Assembly: GCA_035561515.1 (NCBI GenBank)
Contig: DATMXP010000023.1
Span: forward strand, 124,001-188,000
Origin: Terriglobales bacterium
Lineage (GTDB): Bacteria > Acidobacteriota > Terriglobia > Terriglobales > Acidobacteriaceae
Direction: 5' to 3'
DNA length: 64,000 nucleotides
In this document: positions 46,067 to 54,788 of the stretch, piece after piece
Position numbering within the stretch: the first letter of the stretch is position 1
Layout of the letters: each line of letters opens with the position of its first letter
Made by a program: the position numbers and the translations under genes
Notes under the pieces: generated by a model
Told to the model about the DNA's origin: nothing
Databases searched by the model: none
What the model saw: the letters and a program-made list of their open reading frames with translations, nothing else

Positions 46067-46612
46067 TTAACTGGCGAGGCGGTGGGCCGCCATCGCCGAA
46101 CTCTTGATCGTCTCTGCTGCGTTCCTTCCAAGTATCTCCATGGCCCGCAGCTTTGCGTTCTCCACCTCTTGCGGACGGCACTTGAGAAGGATCGCCGCAT
46201 CCTGAATGGTGAACTGATTCAATACGGTGAGAACGAATACGAATCTTGCAAACGTGTCCAGTCGTAGCACCAGGTCAAACTCTGGGCTCGCGCCAGCGTA
46301 TGCGGCGTTTCGCGTATCCATCTTGCCCGCGCTTGGACCGATCATCTCGATTGCATTCTCAATCACCGCAATTCGCGCCCACGAACGCGCCCAATCGCGG
46401 AACACCGTCGTTGATTTCCGGCACTTCTCCAGCGCGGCGAGGAAGCACTTCTGAGCTTTAGCTTCGTCGCCAGTTAGCACCATCGCCAATTGGAATAAGG
46501 AATCCATATCGCGGTTGAAAATCGTGCAAAACTCATCCGCTGAGGTATAAAACGCCGCCCGACCGGCACGAACTGCGGTCGCGCTAAGAGCCATCGTCTC
46601 TGCGCTAGTCAT
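46067..46612 (-). CDS. sigma-70-like protein, degenerate ECF-type
   Basis: 181-aa soluble protein. Residues about 27-90 resemble sigma region 2 (FNRDMDSLFQLAMVLTGDEAKAQKCFLAALEKC...WARIAVIENAI) and about 125-165 resemble region 4 HTH (FVFVLTVLNQFTIQDAAILLKCRPQEVENAKLRAMEIL). The region 2 promoter-melting aromatic/basic residues are poorly kept, so it may be a degenerate sigma factor acting as a regulator rather than a polymerase subunit. Its ATG overlaps the STAS gene stop by 8 bases and it precedes the efflux genes. Confidence 0.65.
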   Translation of the reverse strand: MTSAETMALSATAVRAGRAAFYTSADEFCTIFNRDMDSLFQLAMVLTGDEAKAQKCFLAALEKCRKSTTVFRDWARSWARIAVIENAIEMIGPSAGKMDTRNAAYAGASPEFDLVLRLDTFARFVFVLTVLNQFTIQDAAILLKCRPQEVENAKLRAMEILGRNAAETIKSSAMAAHRLAS

Positions 46613-46910
46613 GCTTTGTGCTCCTCTCCGTTGAGCAGTAGCGGGCTAATTGCTTCACCAGGTGCTTGATCATGATTCCGCGGCAGCAACTGAACTGTGC
46701 GCCCTCTGTCTTCATATGACGGAGCAACAGTTCGCCCTTTACACTTATGTCCGTCACGTCTTTCAGTTCGATCAGCACTTTTGTCTTTTCATTAAGCTGG
46801 CGTATTTCTCGCCAGGTACGTTCCAGTTCCGCGAGCCACGGATCCGTAAGCTTGCCTTCTAGAACCAGAGTCCTTTGGCCCGCGCGCATGAATGAAGTGA
46901 TCTTCAGCAT
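46605..46910 (-). CDS. STAS-domain-like small protein
   Basis: About 101 aa. Pattern LVLEGKLTDPWLAELERTWREI...KTKVLIELKDVTDISVKGELLLRHMKTEG matches STAS folds (anti-sigma-antagonist/SpoIIAA-like), where Asp-Val-x-x-Ile-x-x-x-Gly/Ser sits at the phosphorylation loop; here the usual Ser is not clearly conserved. The start is uncertain: ATG at 46910 gives MLKITSF, a natural first strand; ATG 46916 and TTG 46958 are alternatives. It overlaps the sigma-like gene, suggesting a functional pair. Confidence 0.65.
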   Translation of the reverse strand: MLKITSFMRAGQRTLVLEGKLTDPWLAELERTWREIRQLNEKTKVLIELKDVTDISVKGELLLRHMKTEGAQFSCCRGIMIKHLVKQLARYCSTERSTKHD

Positions 46911-46925
46911 TGCCATTCGGAAGAA

Positions 46926-46941
46926 TGCACGAGTGCTGCCA
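46926..46941 (-). promoter_or_regulatory. candidate sigma-54 (-24/-12) promoter
   Basis: Read on the minus strand TGGCAGCACTCGTGCA has GG and GC exactly 12 bases apart and TGGCA...TGCA flanks, close to the TGGCAC-N5-TTGCA consensus. It lies upstream of the STAS-sigma-like-efflux operon, just downstream of a sigma-54 activator gene. Caveat: the predicted transcription start (about 46915) falls almost on the assigned STAS start, so the site may be fortuitous or the STAS start may lie further in. Confidence 0.4.
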
Positions 46942-47024
46942 TTCCTTCTTCTAGACAAGTGATCAGCTAAACGATGTGGTGAGAGTAACTTGCGAGTGTT
47001 AGAGCGGGATCACACTTAGCGAAA

Positions 47025-47072
47025 GTGTCGAAAGTAGTGTCGAACGGTGTCGAAAGTGTCGACAGGTGTCGA
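47025..47072. repeat. five GTGTCGA direct repeats, possible enhancer array
   Basis: GTGTCGA begins at 47025, 47037, 47047, 47056 and 47066, spacings of 12, 10, 9 and 10 bases, about one helical turn, so all copies would face the same side of the DNA. An inverted partial copy (CGACAC) begins at 47078. Lies 84-131 bases upstream of the candidate -24/-12 element and next to the activator gene, as expected for an upstream activating sequence. Confidence 0.7.
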
Positions 47073-47086
47073 AGCTACGACACCTG
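47063..47086. terminator. hairpin overlapping the activator stop codon
   Basis: CAGGTGTCG (47063-47071) pairs with CGACACCTG (47078-47086) around AAGCTA. The sigma-54 activator's TAG stop lies inside the loop. No T-run follows, so a protein-binding inverted repeat is as likely as a terminator. Confidence 0.4.
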
Positions 47087-49168
47087 TTGACTCGGAGCAG
47101 TGATACCCAGTTTTTTCATTCGCGAGATGAAAGTGGTCCGTTTTAAGCCAAGACGTGCAGCGGCGCCCTTCGTTCCACCGACCTGCCAATCGGCTTCGTT
47201 AAGAACGCGGAGCATTTCCTGCCTTTCATCGGACGGAACCGAAGCAGCAGGCCCGGTTCGTCCCACTCCATTGCGGAGTTCCTTCAATGGGAAATTCAAT
47301 GCCGACCCACGGGATAGGATCACCGCGCGTTCGACGAAATTCTCCAGTTCGCGAATGTTCCCTGGCCAGTGCCATGCCATCAGTTCCTTCATCGCTGAGG
47401 CAGGAATGGCATCGATCTGTTTCTCCATCCGGCGTGCGTATTTCTGGGCGAAATACCTTACCAGCAGAGGAATATCGTCCGGTCGCTCCCGAAGCGGAGG
47501 AATGCGGATCGGAAACACATTCAACCGGTAATAGAGATCGCTGCGGAACTCCCGGTTTTCGATCATCTTTTCCAGGTCGCGATTCGTTGCCGCCACCAGG
47601 CGCACATCCACTTTCTTCGTGACTGTGCTTCCGAGGCGCTCAAACTCGCGTTCCTGCAATGCGCGCAACAACTTCGGCTGGATCTCGAGAGGAATATCGC
47701 CAATCTCATCCAAAAACAGCGTACCCTTATCCGCCAGTTCCAGTCGCCCAAGTTTCTGCGTAACGGCGCCCGTGAAGGCTCCCCTCTCGTGGCCGAAGAT
47801 TTCGCTCTCCAGCAATCCGGTCGGGATCGCCGCACAGTTCATCTTCACAAAAGTTCTCTCACTGCGACGGCTCCGTTCGTGTATCGCGCGTGCGATCAAT
47901 TCTTTTCCTGTGCCGGTCTCTCCGAGCAGCAGGACTGTGGAATCGCTGCCTGCAACGGTATCCACCAGATGCAGCACATTTCTGAGCACGGAACTCTGGC
48001 CGACGATACCTTCGAAGTCGATCTCCCCGCGGATTTCATCTTCAAGGTAGAGTTTCTCTTGTGCGAGTTTCTCCTTCAACTCGGCAATCTGCCCGTACGC
48101 CAGCGCGTTCTCGACGGCGATTGCAATCTGGCCCGCAATCTGCCGCAGGAAACTGATTTCCTCCGCCCCAAAACCTTCTTCCGTGAACCGCGACAGCGCC
48201 AACACCCCCAGTGCCCTTCCGCGACTGATAAGCGGCACAAAACAGCAGGAGTTCAGTCCTTCTCGCAACGCCGGATGTGGGTCACACCCTGGCTCCAAGT
48301 TCACATCCGACTTCTTTTTTGTCTGGGGCTGCCCTGTTCGAAAGGCCACCCCAAGCGGCGAATGGTCGATATCGATCGGGGTCTCCGAGGTGAGGAACCC
48401 CTTCCCGTCAGGAAAGTCCAGCGCATAAAAATGAAGCTGTGTCCCGTCCGCGTTGGGAAGCGCGACTCCAGTAGCATCGCACTTCATTACATTACGGACA
48501 CTAACGGAAACCTCACGCAGCAGATCGCGCAAATCGAGGCTCGTGACAAGCCTGTTCGTCAGGTCCAACGTGAGTTGCAGGAGATCTTTCTTGCGCTGCA
48601 ATGCAGCCTGTGCCTTGGCAGACTCTTCTGCGCTCAACGCACTGTCGACCGCCAGCGCAAGGTGGTCGGACACCAGCGTCAAAAATCGAACCTCGTCCTC
48701 AGAGTAGGCGTTGGGAACCGACACACCAATGGCTAATGTTCCCAGGCGGCGCTGCATGGTGCTGAGCGGCAGTGCGACCGACGACCGAATTCCGTAATAC
48801 TCCAGCATTTCCCGCAGCCGTGGATAACGGGTTTCCTCCTGCCAGTCGGCGATGATCACCGGCTGCTGGCTCTCATACGCGAGTCCGGTGGGCGATTCGT
48901 CCGGAGGAAATTGCGGAGTCGGAACCTCTCCGGGATCATCGAAGGCTTGAAAAACACGCCATTTCACATGGCCGGTCGCCTCGTCGATTACGGTGATCAG
49001 GACATAGTCGAATCGGACGAATCTTTGCAACTCGCGGGCAAACCGTTCCATGACCGCGCGCGAGTCCCGGCGGCACACAGCGACTGCAGCCGACGCGCGC
49101 AGGAGTGCCTCGTAACGGCGGATAGACGTATCGTAAGGAACTGGGATTGCAACCGAACCAGAGACCAT
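47075..49168 (-). CDS. sigma-54-dependent activator with two GAF domains (FhlA-like)
   Basis: 697-aa enhancer-binding protein. Order: GAF domain (about 20-175), second GAF domain (about 205-365), a short coiled linker (about 367-390), AAA+ domain with Walker A GETGTGKE (about 413), the sigma-54-contacting GAFTGA loop (about 462) and Walker B LFLDEIGDIP, then a Fis-type HTH at the end (GGTKGAAARLGLKRTTFISRMKKLG). No receiver domain, so it senses a small molecule or redox signal through the GAF domains. ATG at 49168 is preferred to an upstream TTG. It probably controls the downstream efflux operon from the repeats at 47025. Confidence 0.93.
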   Translation of the reverse strand: MVSGSVAIPVPYDTSIRRYEALLRASAAVAVCRRDSRAVMERFARELQRFVRFDYVLITVIDEATGHVKWRVFQAFDDPGEVPTPQFPPDESPTGLAYESQQPVIIADWQEETRYPRLREMLEYYGIRSSVALPLSTMQRRLGTLAIGVSVPNAYSEDEVRFLTLVSDHLALAVDSALSAEESAKAQAALQRKKDLLQLTLDLTNRLVTSLDLRDLLREVSVSVRNVMKCDATGVALPNADGTQLHFYALDFPDGKGFLTSETPIDIDHSPLGVAFRTGQPQTKKKSDVNLEPGCDPHPALREGLNSCCFVPLISRGRALGVLALSRFTEEGFGAEEISFLRQIAGQIAIAVENALAYGQIAELKEKLAQEKLYLEDEIRGEIDFEGIVGQSSVLRNVLHLVDTVAGSDSTVLLLGETGTGKELIARAIHERSRRSERTFVKMNCAAIPTGLLESEIFGHERGAFTGAVTQKLGRLELADKGTLFLDEIGDIPLEIQPKLLRALQEREFERLGSTVTKKVDVRLVAATNRDLEKMIENREFRSDLYYRLNVFPIRIPPLRERPDDIPLLVRYFAQKYARRMEKQIDAIPASAMKELMAWHWPGNIRELENFVERAVILSRGSALNFPLKELRNGVGRTGPAASVPSDERQEMLRVLNEADWQVGGTKGAAARLGLKRTTFISRMKKLGITAPSQQVS

Positions 49169-49347
49169 GATCCCCAACCTGCGAACTTAGGCTTGTAGTG
49201 TGGGATTTCGCTCGGTTGTATTTGGATTCAAAAAAGCAGCGCCTTAATATCTCTAAGTTGTGGATTTTTCGGTCAGCACGCCAAATCCAGCAATCCGCGA
49301 CAGGCGAATCATCGCAGGCAACGACGCTGAATCGACAGCACTTAGGG

Positions 49348-50352
49348 TCAGGCGCCGGCTCGCATCTTAGCCGAGAGTTCCTGGCTCCACGACATGCGCC
49401 GAAGTGGTGGTGCACCCGCGGCCTCCCATGCCAGCCTCGCGCAGCCGAGCAAGTTCACCACATCGCCCAGCTTGCTGACGGCAACTTTTACCTGCTTCAC
49501 GGCCAGGGGTTGCCCACTGGCGAGCATCGTCTGTTTCAAGGACTCTATATAGAGGTCAGCAGCCGCGGCCATACCTCCGCCGATAACGATGATCTCGGGA
49601 TCGAAAAGACTGACAAGGTTCGCGAGACCTCGTCCGAGGAGCTCACCTACATTGTGGAATATCTGAATTGCGACTTGGTCGCCACGCCTGGCAGCTGCCG
49701 CGACATCGTAAGCGGTGATTCGAGCAGAATCGAGGCTTGCCAACTCCGTCTGCGCACCAGCTTCGATCTGCTGCCGTGCTGAGCGCGCGATGCCTGGCCC
49801 GGCCGTGAGCGATTCCAACTGGCCCACGCGTTTGGAATTCGCGTTGTCGCATTCAGATACGACCAACCAGCCTGCGCAACCAGACAATTCATGAGCGCCG
49901 CGGATGATCCGGCCGCCACTCAGAATTCCCGCTCCGATGCCCGTTCCAATAATGACTACAATCGCGTCCGACTTTCCTTGTGCCGCCCCTCGCCAACACT
50001 CTCCCAGTACTGCCGCGTTACGGTCACTTTCCACGATGACCGGGATTCCCAGCGACCGCTTTAGGCGGGCCGCCAATGGCATCCGCTCCCAGCCGGGCAA
50101 GTTAGGTGCCCACACGGTTCCCGAGGGGCGAGCCAATCCCGGCACCGCGACGGCGGCCGCCGAGTAAGCCTCCTTGGGACTCTTTAACCCTGCAAGATCT
50201 TTCGCCAGTTGACGAATCTGGAGGACCGGTCCGGAAGGGGAACTCAAATCCACCGGGACGGTTTCTCGCGCAACGATTCGACCTTTCTGGTCCACGACTG
50301 CTGCCGAGCACTTCGTGCCGCCGAGGTCGGCGGCGAATGCGTAGTAGGGCAC
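49348..50352 (-). CDS. ROK-family sugar kinase
   Basis: 334-aa actin-fold kinase. Phosphate 1 motif FAADLGGTKCSAAVVD, ESDRNAAVLGECWRGAA (catalytic Asp in the ESDRN motif), GTGIGAGILSGG and PEIIVIGGGMA. Oddity: the usual ROK substrate/zinc segment G-x-AGExGH followed by the Cys cluster is replaced by ELSGCAGWLVVSECD, so the conserved Glu-His and zinc Cys set are missing and it belongs to a non-zinc subclass. GTG start. Last gene of a sugar cluster (GH42, SIS, MFS); a glucose, galactose or amino-sugar kinase is inferred. Confidence 0.85.
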   Translation of the reverse strand: MPYYAFAADLGGTKCSAAVVDQKGRIVARETVPVDLSSPSGPVLQIRQLAKDLAGLKSPKEAYSAAAVAVPGLARPSGTVWAPNLPGWERMPLAARLKRSLGIPVIVESDRNAAVLGECWRGAAQGKSDAIVVIIGTGIGAGILSGGRIIRGAHELSGCAGWLVVSECDNANSKRVGQLESLTAGPGIARSARQQIEAGAQTELASLDSARITAYDVAAAARRGDQVAIQIFHNVGELLGRGLANLVSLFDPEIIVIGGGMAAAADLYIESLKQTMLASGQPLAVKQVKVAVSKLGDVVNLLGCARLAWEAAGAPPLRRMSWSQELSAKMRAGA

Positions 50353-50466
50353 CTTCGATCCTTTTACTCTCTTCAGCTCTTCAGCGGCAGCGCCTTTAGC
50401 GCGCCACCTTTACAGCATTGCTGCGAATCATACCAGCCGAACATCCATGTGTTAATAAACCAGCCG

Positions 50467-51657
50467 CTACATCGCCGCTTTCTGGGCATTGCGCACGCGG
50501 GCTGTTCTCTCCTGCACCATCAGTACGGCTGCCAATATAGAGATTCCAATTGCTCCGGCAAGCGGAACCACCATTCCGATCCGGATGCCGAACTGCTGCG
50601 AAACCTGTCCTACTCCCCAGGGAAATGCCATTCCACCAATCAGCGCTATCGCAAATAGTAGACCGAACACGGTTCCCGTATTGGAATACCGGTCGCCGGC
50701 AATGGCGAGCGCCGTGGGAAAGATCGGGGCGTAAGACACCCCAATGATCACAACGCCAAGCACCAGCAGAGGCAAAGACTGCGCTGATAGCAGGATGGCG
50801 CATCCTAGAAGCGACAGCACAGCGCTGCCCAGAACCACCCTCGCTTTCGGCACGTTCGCCAGCACGGTCGCGGCGATGATGCGGCTAAACATCAATGCGG
50901 CCCAGTACCCGGCCAGAACGAGCGTGGCGATGCGTGGCTCAAATCCATTCGCATTTGCATATGTGGATGTCCACCCGCCAATACACGCCTCGTTGCCGGA
51001 TTCAAAGAACAACAGAAATGCAAGCAACAACACGCCCGGATACCGTGCCACGCTCAACGTCGCTCGCAGCGAAAAGCCTTGTGGGCTGAGCGCCGGCGGA
51101 AACTTCATCACGGCATAAGCGACAGCGCATGCCCCGGATATTGCCGCACAGAAAAACAGCAACTGCGGGATCGTGAAATGTCCCTGGATACTTGCGGCCA
51201 GCAGCGGGATGCACAAAGCACCCACTCCGAAGAAGATTCCGAGCAGGTTCAACATCGGCCCCCGCTTGTCTCCGTAGAGATCGGACACAAGCACGTTGGT
51301 CGAGGTATTCAAACCACCCCCGCCGAAACCAAGCACCACCGCGGCAACCGAAGCGGTGGACAGCGAACTCGACATCGCGAACAGCACCATCGCCGCCGCC
51401 ACCAGCAACGACGAACCGAGCAGGGTCAACTTGTTCCCGAGATGATCGATCATGGGTCCCGCAATCATGGACGCCAGAAAGATACCCAGGTACAGGAACA
51501 GGAACATGTTTCCCTGCTCGGCCAGGTCAATGTGCAGACGCTCGCGCATCTCGGGCATGCCGAAAAGCGTGCCGAGAATCGCAAGCACGATGCCGAACAC
51601 CAACATACCGGCGCATGCGCTAATGAACAAAGCCCGCTGTCGCACCGAATCTCCCAA
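50467..51657 (-). CDS. MFS sugar transporter (FucP-like/FHS type)
   Basis: 396-aa, 12-helix major facilitator. The A-motif region is MIAGPMIDHLGNKLTLLG, and helix 4 has FGGGGLNTSTNVLVSDLYGDKRGPMLNLLGIFFGVGALCIP, which resembles fucose:H+ symporter-type transporters. The TTG start at 51657 lies 3 bases after the SIS stop, with AGAGG upstream; a GTG four codons on is an alternative. Cluster context suggests import of the monosaccharide or disaccharide produced by the GH42 enzyme. Confidence 0.83.
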   Translation of the reverse strand: MGDSVRQRALFISACAGMLVFGIVLAILGTLFGMPEMRERLHIDLAEQGNMFLFLYLGIFLASMIAGPMIDHLGNKLTLLGSSLLVAAAMVLFAMSSSLSTASVAAVVLGFGGGGLNTSTNVLVSDLYGDKRGPMLNLLGIFFGVGALCIPLLAASIQGHFTIPQLLFFCAAISGACAVAYAVMKFPPALSPQGFSLRATLSVARYPGVLLLAFLLFFESGNEACIGGWTSTYANANGFEPRIATLVLAGYWAALMFSRIIAATVLANVPKARVVLGSAVLSLLGCAILLSAQSLPLLVLGVVIIGVSYAPIFPTALAIAGDRYSNTGTVFGLLFAIALIGGMAFPWGVGQVSQQFGIRIGMVVPLAGAIGISILAAVLMVQERTARVRNAQKAAM

Positions 51658-51660
51658 GGC

Positions 51661-52410
51661 TTACCTCTTCAGTGAGCGCTCGTATTCTTCGTAAACGCGA
51701 TTAGTATTGTCCGCGGGAATGCCCGGGACGTTCGGCGATACGAACACCGGGGGATTGATTCCCTTCTCCGACAAGCACTCCGCTACTCCCGCCATGATCG
51801 CCATAGCAATCGTCACCGTGGCCACGGTCGATCCCGCGGCAACCGGAGCTTTCCAATTCTTGATCTTCACCAGCGCGTCTTCGGGCGGCATACAGTTGTC
51901 GATTACGTAATCGGCAACATCGGCCAGTTTCTTACCGCTCGAGTGCGTCGCTTCGCGAACCTTGTAGTTCTGCATTGACGTGACCGCAACCGTGGTCAAG
52001 CCGCGCTTTTTCGCCTCAAGCAGTACCTCGATGCCGGCGGCATTCAGTCCACCGTGAGAAAACACCATCATTACGTCGCCGCTTCGGATTGGCTCATTCT
52101 CGAACAGCACCTGGGCGTAGCCTTCGCGCCGCTCTAGCCATAGCAATCCTTTGGCCCCTCCAGACCCGATCACGTTCGTCCACATCAACCGCATGTCCAT
52201 CAGCGGTCGAAACCCAGGATAGGCACCATACCGGGGAAACATGTCCTGGACTGGCAACACGGAATGGCCACTGCCGAATAAATGTACAAGTCCTTTTTTA
52301 GCAATGCAGTCGGCCATCACGGCCGAGACCTTCTGGATATTCTCTGTCTGGGTGCTCCAGATCTGGTTCAGAACTTCCGTTATACGATCACGATATTGGG
52401 TAACGCTCAC
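51661..52410 (-). CDS. SIS-domain protein (UPF0309-like)
   Basis: 249-aa sugar isomerase-fold protein. The SIS core shows KKGLVHLFGSGHSVLPVQDMFPRYGAYPGF, then RSGDVMMVFSHGGLNAAGIEVLLEAKKRGLTTVAVTS, a phosphosugar-binding loop with Ser/His-Gly-Gly. It resembles UPF0309-type proteins that bind phosphosugars, whose reaction is not known. GTG start with GGAGGAG. Between the GH42 enzyme and the MFS transporter, so an isomerase or a phosphosugar sensor for this cluster is likely. Confidence 0.85.
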   Translation of the reverse strand: MSVTQYRDRITEVLNQIWSTQTENIQKVSAVMADCIAKKGLVHLFGSGHSVLPVQDMFPRYGAYPGFRPLMDMRLMWTNVIGSGGAKGLLWLERREGYAQVLFENEPIRSGDVMMVFSHGGLNAAGIEVLLEAKKRGLTTVAVTSMQNYKVREATHSSGKKLADVADYVIDNCMPPEDALVKIKNWKAPVAAGSTVATVTIAMAIMAGVAECLSEKGINPPVFVSPNVPGIPADNTNRVYEEYERSLKR

Positions 52411-52458
52411 CTTCTCCTCCAGCCAATTAGTAACAGGCGTTCTGTTGTAACGCTGTGA

Positions 52459-54720
52459 TTAAAAGTCGATTCTATAAATACGTACGCTCTCGCCCGGAAC
52501 TTCCGCTTTCAATTGCAGGTTCGTTCCAGACGCGTTGACCTTCTCTCCACTTACGATTTCCCTGACCGCGGTAGCCGGCTTTTCCAATGTCCGCTCAAAG
52601 GTTACCTGGGCTGGCGTATTGGCATGGTTAAAGAGAAACACCAGCCTGCCCTTGTCCGCTGTCATTTGCCGCAACTCCAGAAGGGCTGGCGCCTGCAACT
52701 TCGGCGAACTGAGACCGGCCCACTGCGCCAACAGTCCACCTAGCGGATTCATTGCCACAGGCATCTGCTGGTTCTGTTGTCCCGGGAAGCTGCCGAAAAC
52801 GATTGTGCTTCCCTTTTTGTATTTGTTCTCGTAGCCAACCGGAGTTCCGTCTTGGGAAAATGCGATCGCCTTCGCCGAAGGGTTCAGAACCTCGAACGTC
52901 TCCAGGAAGCTCATGCCCGGAATCGTGGCGTCTCCCCAGCGAATCGTAAACTCCTTCCCTGGGATCAACGTCTTCTCCCTCACGCCCAGCATCTCGTGCC
53001 ATCCGAAACCCGGAATAATAGGTTCCGCATGTCCGCGTTCGTCCACCCAGCCGGGGCGAGCTTCCACGAACATATGGCCTCCATTGGCGACGTAACTCTG
53101 CAGAGCAGAAGCCTCTTCCTTCGTCAGCATCAGAGGATACGGCACAATGACGAGCTTGTAACGCCCGAGTTTTTCTGCCGAAAGCTCACGGGAACTTAAT
53201 ACGTCGAGCGGCACATTGCGTTCAAAGAACATCCGGTGATATCCGGCCACCGCCTGGTGAGTGGCGTTGCGGCTTCCATAAGCCTGGTATCCACCCAGCA
53301 GCGGAGCCAACGGGCTGAACACAACGGCCGCTTCCGCTGGCTCCGTGCGTGCTTGCAGTAGCAAATCGGAATTCGCGTCAATCACCTTCGCGTAGGCGCC
53401 AGCCCGGCGACTGCGCTCAGTGAGGGTGCCATCGAGGTTGACCATCCCGTAACCGCCGGACTCATACCCGGCATTCATCGGATAGAACGCGTAGTGGTTG
53501 ATGGCCCGCGCTCCGCGGGAAACCATACCCCACGCCCACATCTCCATGTCGCTCGGGGTTACCTCGGAGCCGATGACCGTGCCATGCACGCCATAGCCAC
53601 TCTGCAACTCCCCGACATAGAAACCGCGCCCGTCGGTGATCGCGTTCGTCAGGTCCATGGAAAGCACCCGCCGGTTTAGGTCCCAGTTGCGGTCCACGGA
53701 CGTCAGCTTCGGATACAGGCTGGTCCCGAAGTAATCGACGGAATCCTTCATCAGGAAGTCGTCCGAAGGATCGTAAGCATCAGCCAGTGTACGAGCTAAG
53801 GGGGAGGGATTCGGCGCATGACTAGTCGTAACGTGACCCGGATCGACGGCCTTCACGGCTTCGTTGCGCATCTTCAGATCCTCGGCCAGTTTGTAGCCGT
53901 AGTAGATGCGCCAATCCATGAAATCTGTATAAGAAAGGATGGTCCCGAACCGCGGCGGTTCGACTTCACTCCAATCGGCAAAGGTGCGATGCCACGCCTC
54001 GTTTAACGCATCGATGTTGCCGTACTTGCCCTTCAGCCATTCGCGGAAACGCTCCATGCTGCTCGGGCAATAGCAGAACATCGGCTCGGACTTGTAACCG
54101 ATGCGAGCCCAATTCATCGCCGCCGGCTCGCTCCATAAATCGTAACCAAAGAACGCCGGACTCTTCTCGGCGTGGCGTGCCACTTCAGAATAAAAGCCTA
54201 AAATTGCTTTTCGTACACCGCGATGATCAATGCAATAGCCCGGTGCTGCCTGGGACTTAATCGGCTGCCCGTCCTGGGCTGCATAGTGGCCGTCAGGATA
54301 TTTCTTCCCGACCCACTGCGGCGCAGAGTCAACGTATACCTGCACTATCACTTTCAGCCCGACCTCTTGCGCCAGTTTTAGCAGCAGGTCGAGGTTCTCC
54401 AGGTGGTACTCGCCGTCGCGCGGCTCGCCCACGTTCCATTCCACCCAGGTGCGGACCGTATTGAACCCGAGGCCCTTGATCTTAAGCAGATCCTCTTTCC
54501 AGACTCGCGGCGAATCAGCCGTGATTCTGTCTAGCATCGGTGCGCGGGCTTTGCCGCCGCTATACCAGACCGAAACGGGAAAGAAAGTAGGCTTCGAGTG
54601 ATCGACGCTCGCGCTTGTCACTGACGCCGGCTTTGGCGTCGCCACCTTCTTCTGTCCCGACTGCGCAAACCCCAGAACCGAACACACGAGCAGCACTGCT
54701 GCGATTTTGACGGCCTTCAT
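52459..54720 (-). CDS. secreted GH42-type beta-galactosidase
   Basis: 753 aa with signal peptide (about 1-19). The TIM barrel (about 45-430) matches glycoside hydrolase family 42: GFNTVRTWVEWNVGEPRDGEY, acid/base Glu in GYDLWSEPAAMNW, nucleophile Glu in FYVGELQSGYG. A trimerisation-type Rossmann domain follows (LGRYKLVIVPYPLMLTKEEASALQSYVANGG) and a small C-terminal beta domain. Most GH42 enzymes are cytoplasmic; a signal peptide is less common and places it in the periplasm. Specificity for beta-galactosides (for example galactan fragments) is inferred. Confidence 0.88.
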   Translation of the reverse strand: MKAVKIAAVLLVCSVLGFAQSGQKKVATPKPASVTSASVDHSKPTFFPVSVWYSGGKARAPMLDRITADSPRVWKEDLLKIKGLGFNTVRTWVEWNVGEPRDGEYHLENLDLLLKLAQEVGLKVIVQVYVDSAPQWVGKKYPDGHYAAQDGQPIKSQAAPGYCIDHRGVRKAILGFYSEVARHAEKSPAFFGYDLWSEPAAMNWARIGYKSEPMFCYCPSSMERFREWLKGKYGNIDALNEAWHRTFADWSEVEPPRFGTILSYTDFMDWRIYYGYKLAEDLKMRNEAVKAVDPGHVTTSHAPNPSPLARTLADAYDPSDDFLMKDSVDYFGTSLYPKLTSVDRNWDLNRRVLSMDLTNAITDGRGFYVGELQSGYGVHGTVIGSEVTPSDMEMWAWGMVSRGARAINHYAFYPMNAGYESGGYGMVNLDGTLTERSRRAGAYAKVIDANSDLLLQARTEPAEAAVVFSPLAPLLGGYQAYGSRNATHQAVAGYHRMFFERNVPLDVLSSRELSAEKLGRYKLVIVPYPLMLTKEEASALQSYVANGGHMFVEARPGWVDERGHAEPIIPGFGWHEMLGVREKTLIPGKEFTIRWGDATIPGMSFLETFEVLNPSAKAIAFSQDGTPVGYENKYKKGSTIVFGSFPGQQNQQMPVAMNPLGGLLAQWAGLSSPKLQAPALLELRQMTADKGRLVFLFNHANTPAQVTFERTLEKPATAVREIVSGEKVNASGTNLQLKAEVPGESVRIYRIDF

Positions 54721-54740
54721 AACTCTCCTGGAAAAGACGG

Positions 54741-54780
54741 CTTGTTACAGGTGCCGTTGGTTGGCGACACCTGTAACAAG
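54741..54780 (-). terminator. strong hairpin between TonB receptor and GH42 gene
   Basis: CTTGTTACAGGTG (54741-54753) pairs perfectly over 13 bp with CACCTGTAACAAG (54768-54780). On the minus strand CCGTCTTTTCC follows, so it is probably a partial terminator for the receptor gene. Confidence 0.7.
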
Positions 54781-54788
54781 CTGGTCGG

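Noticed and set aside
54741..54780. Shared CGACACCTGT with the hairpin at 47063-47086, considered as a dispersed repeat
   Set aside because: Only 10 bases in common; flanks differ and both are explained as separate hairpins.
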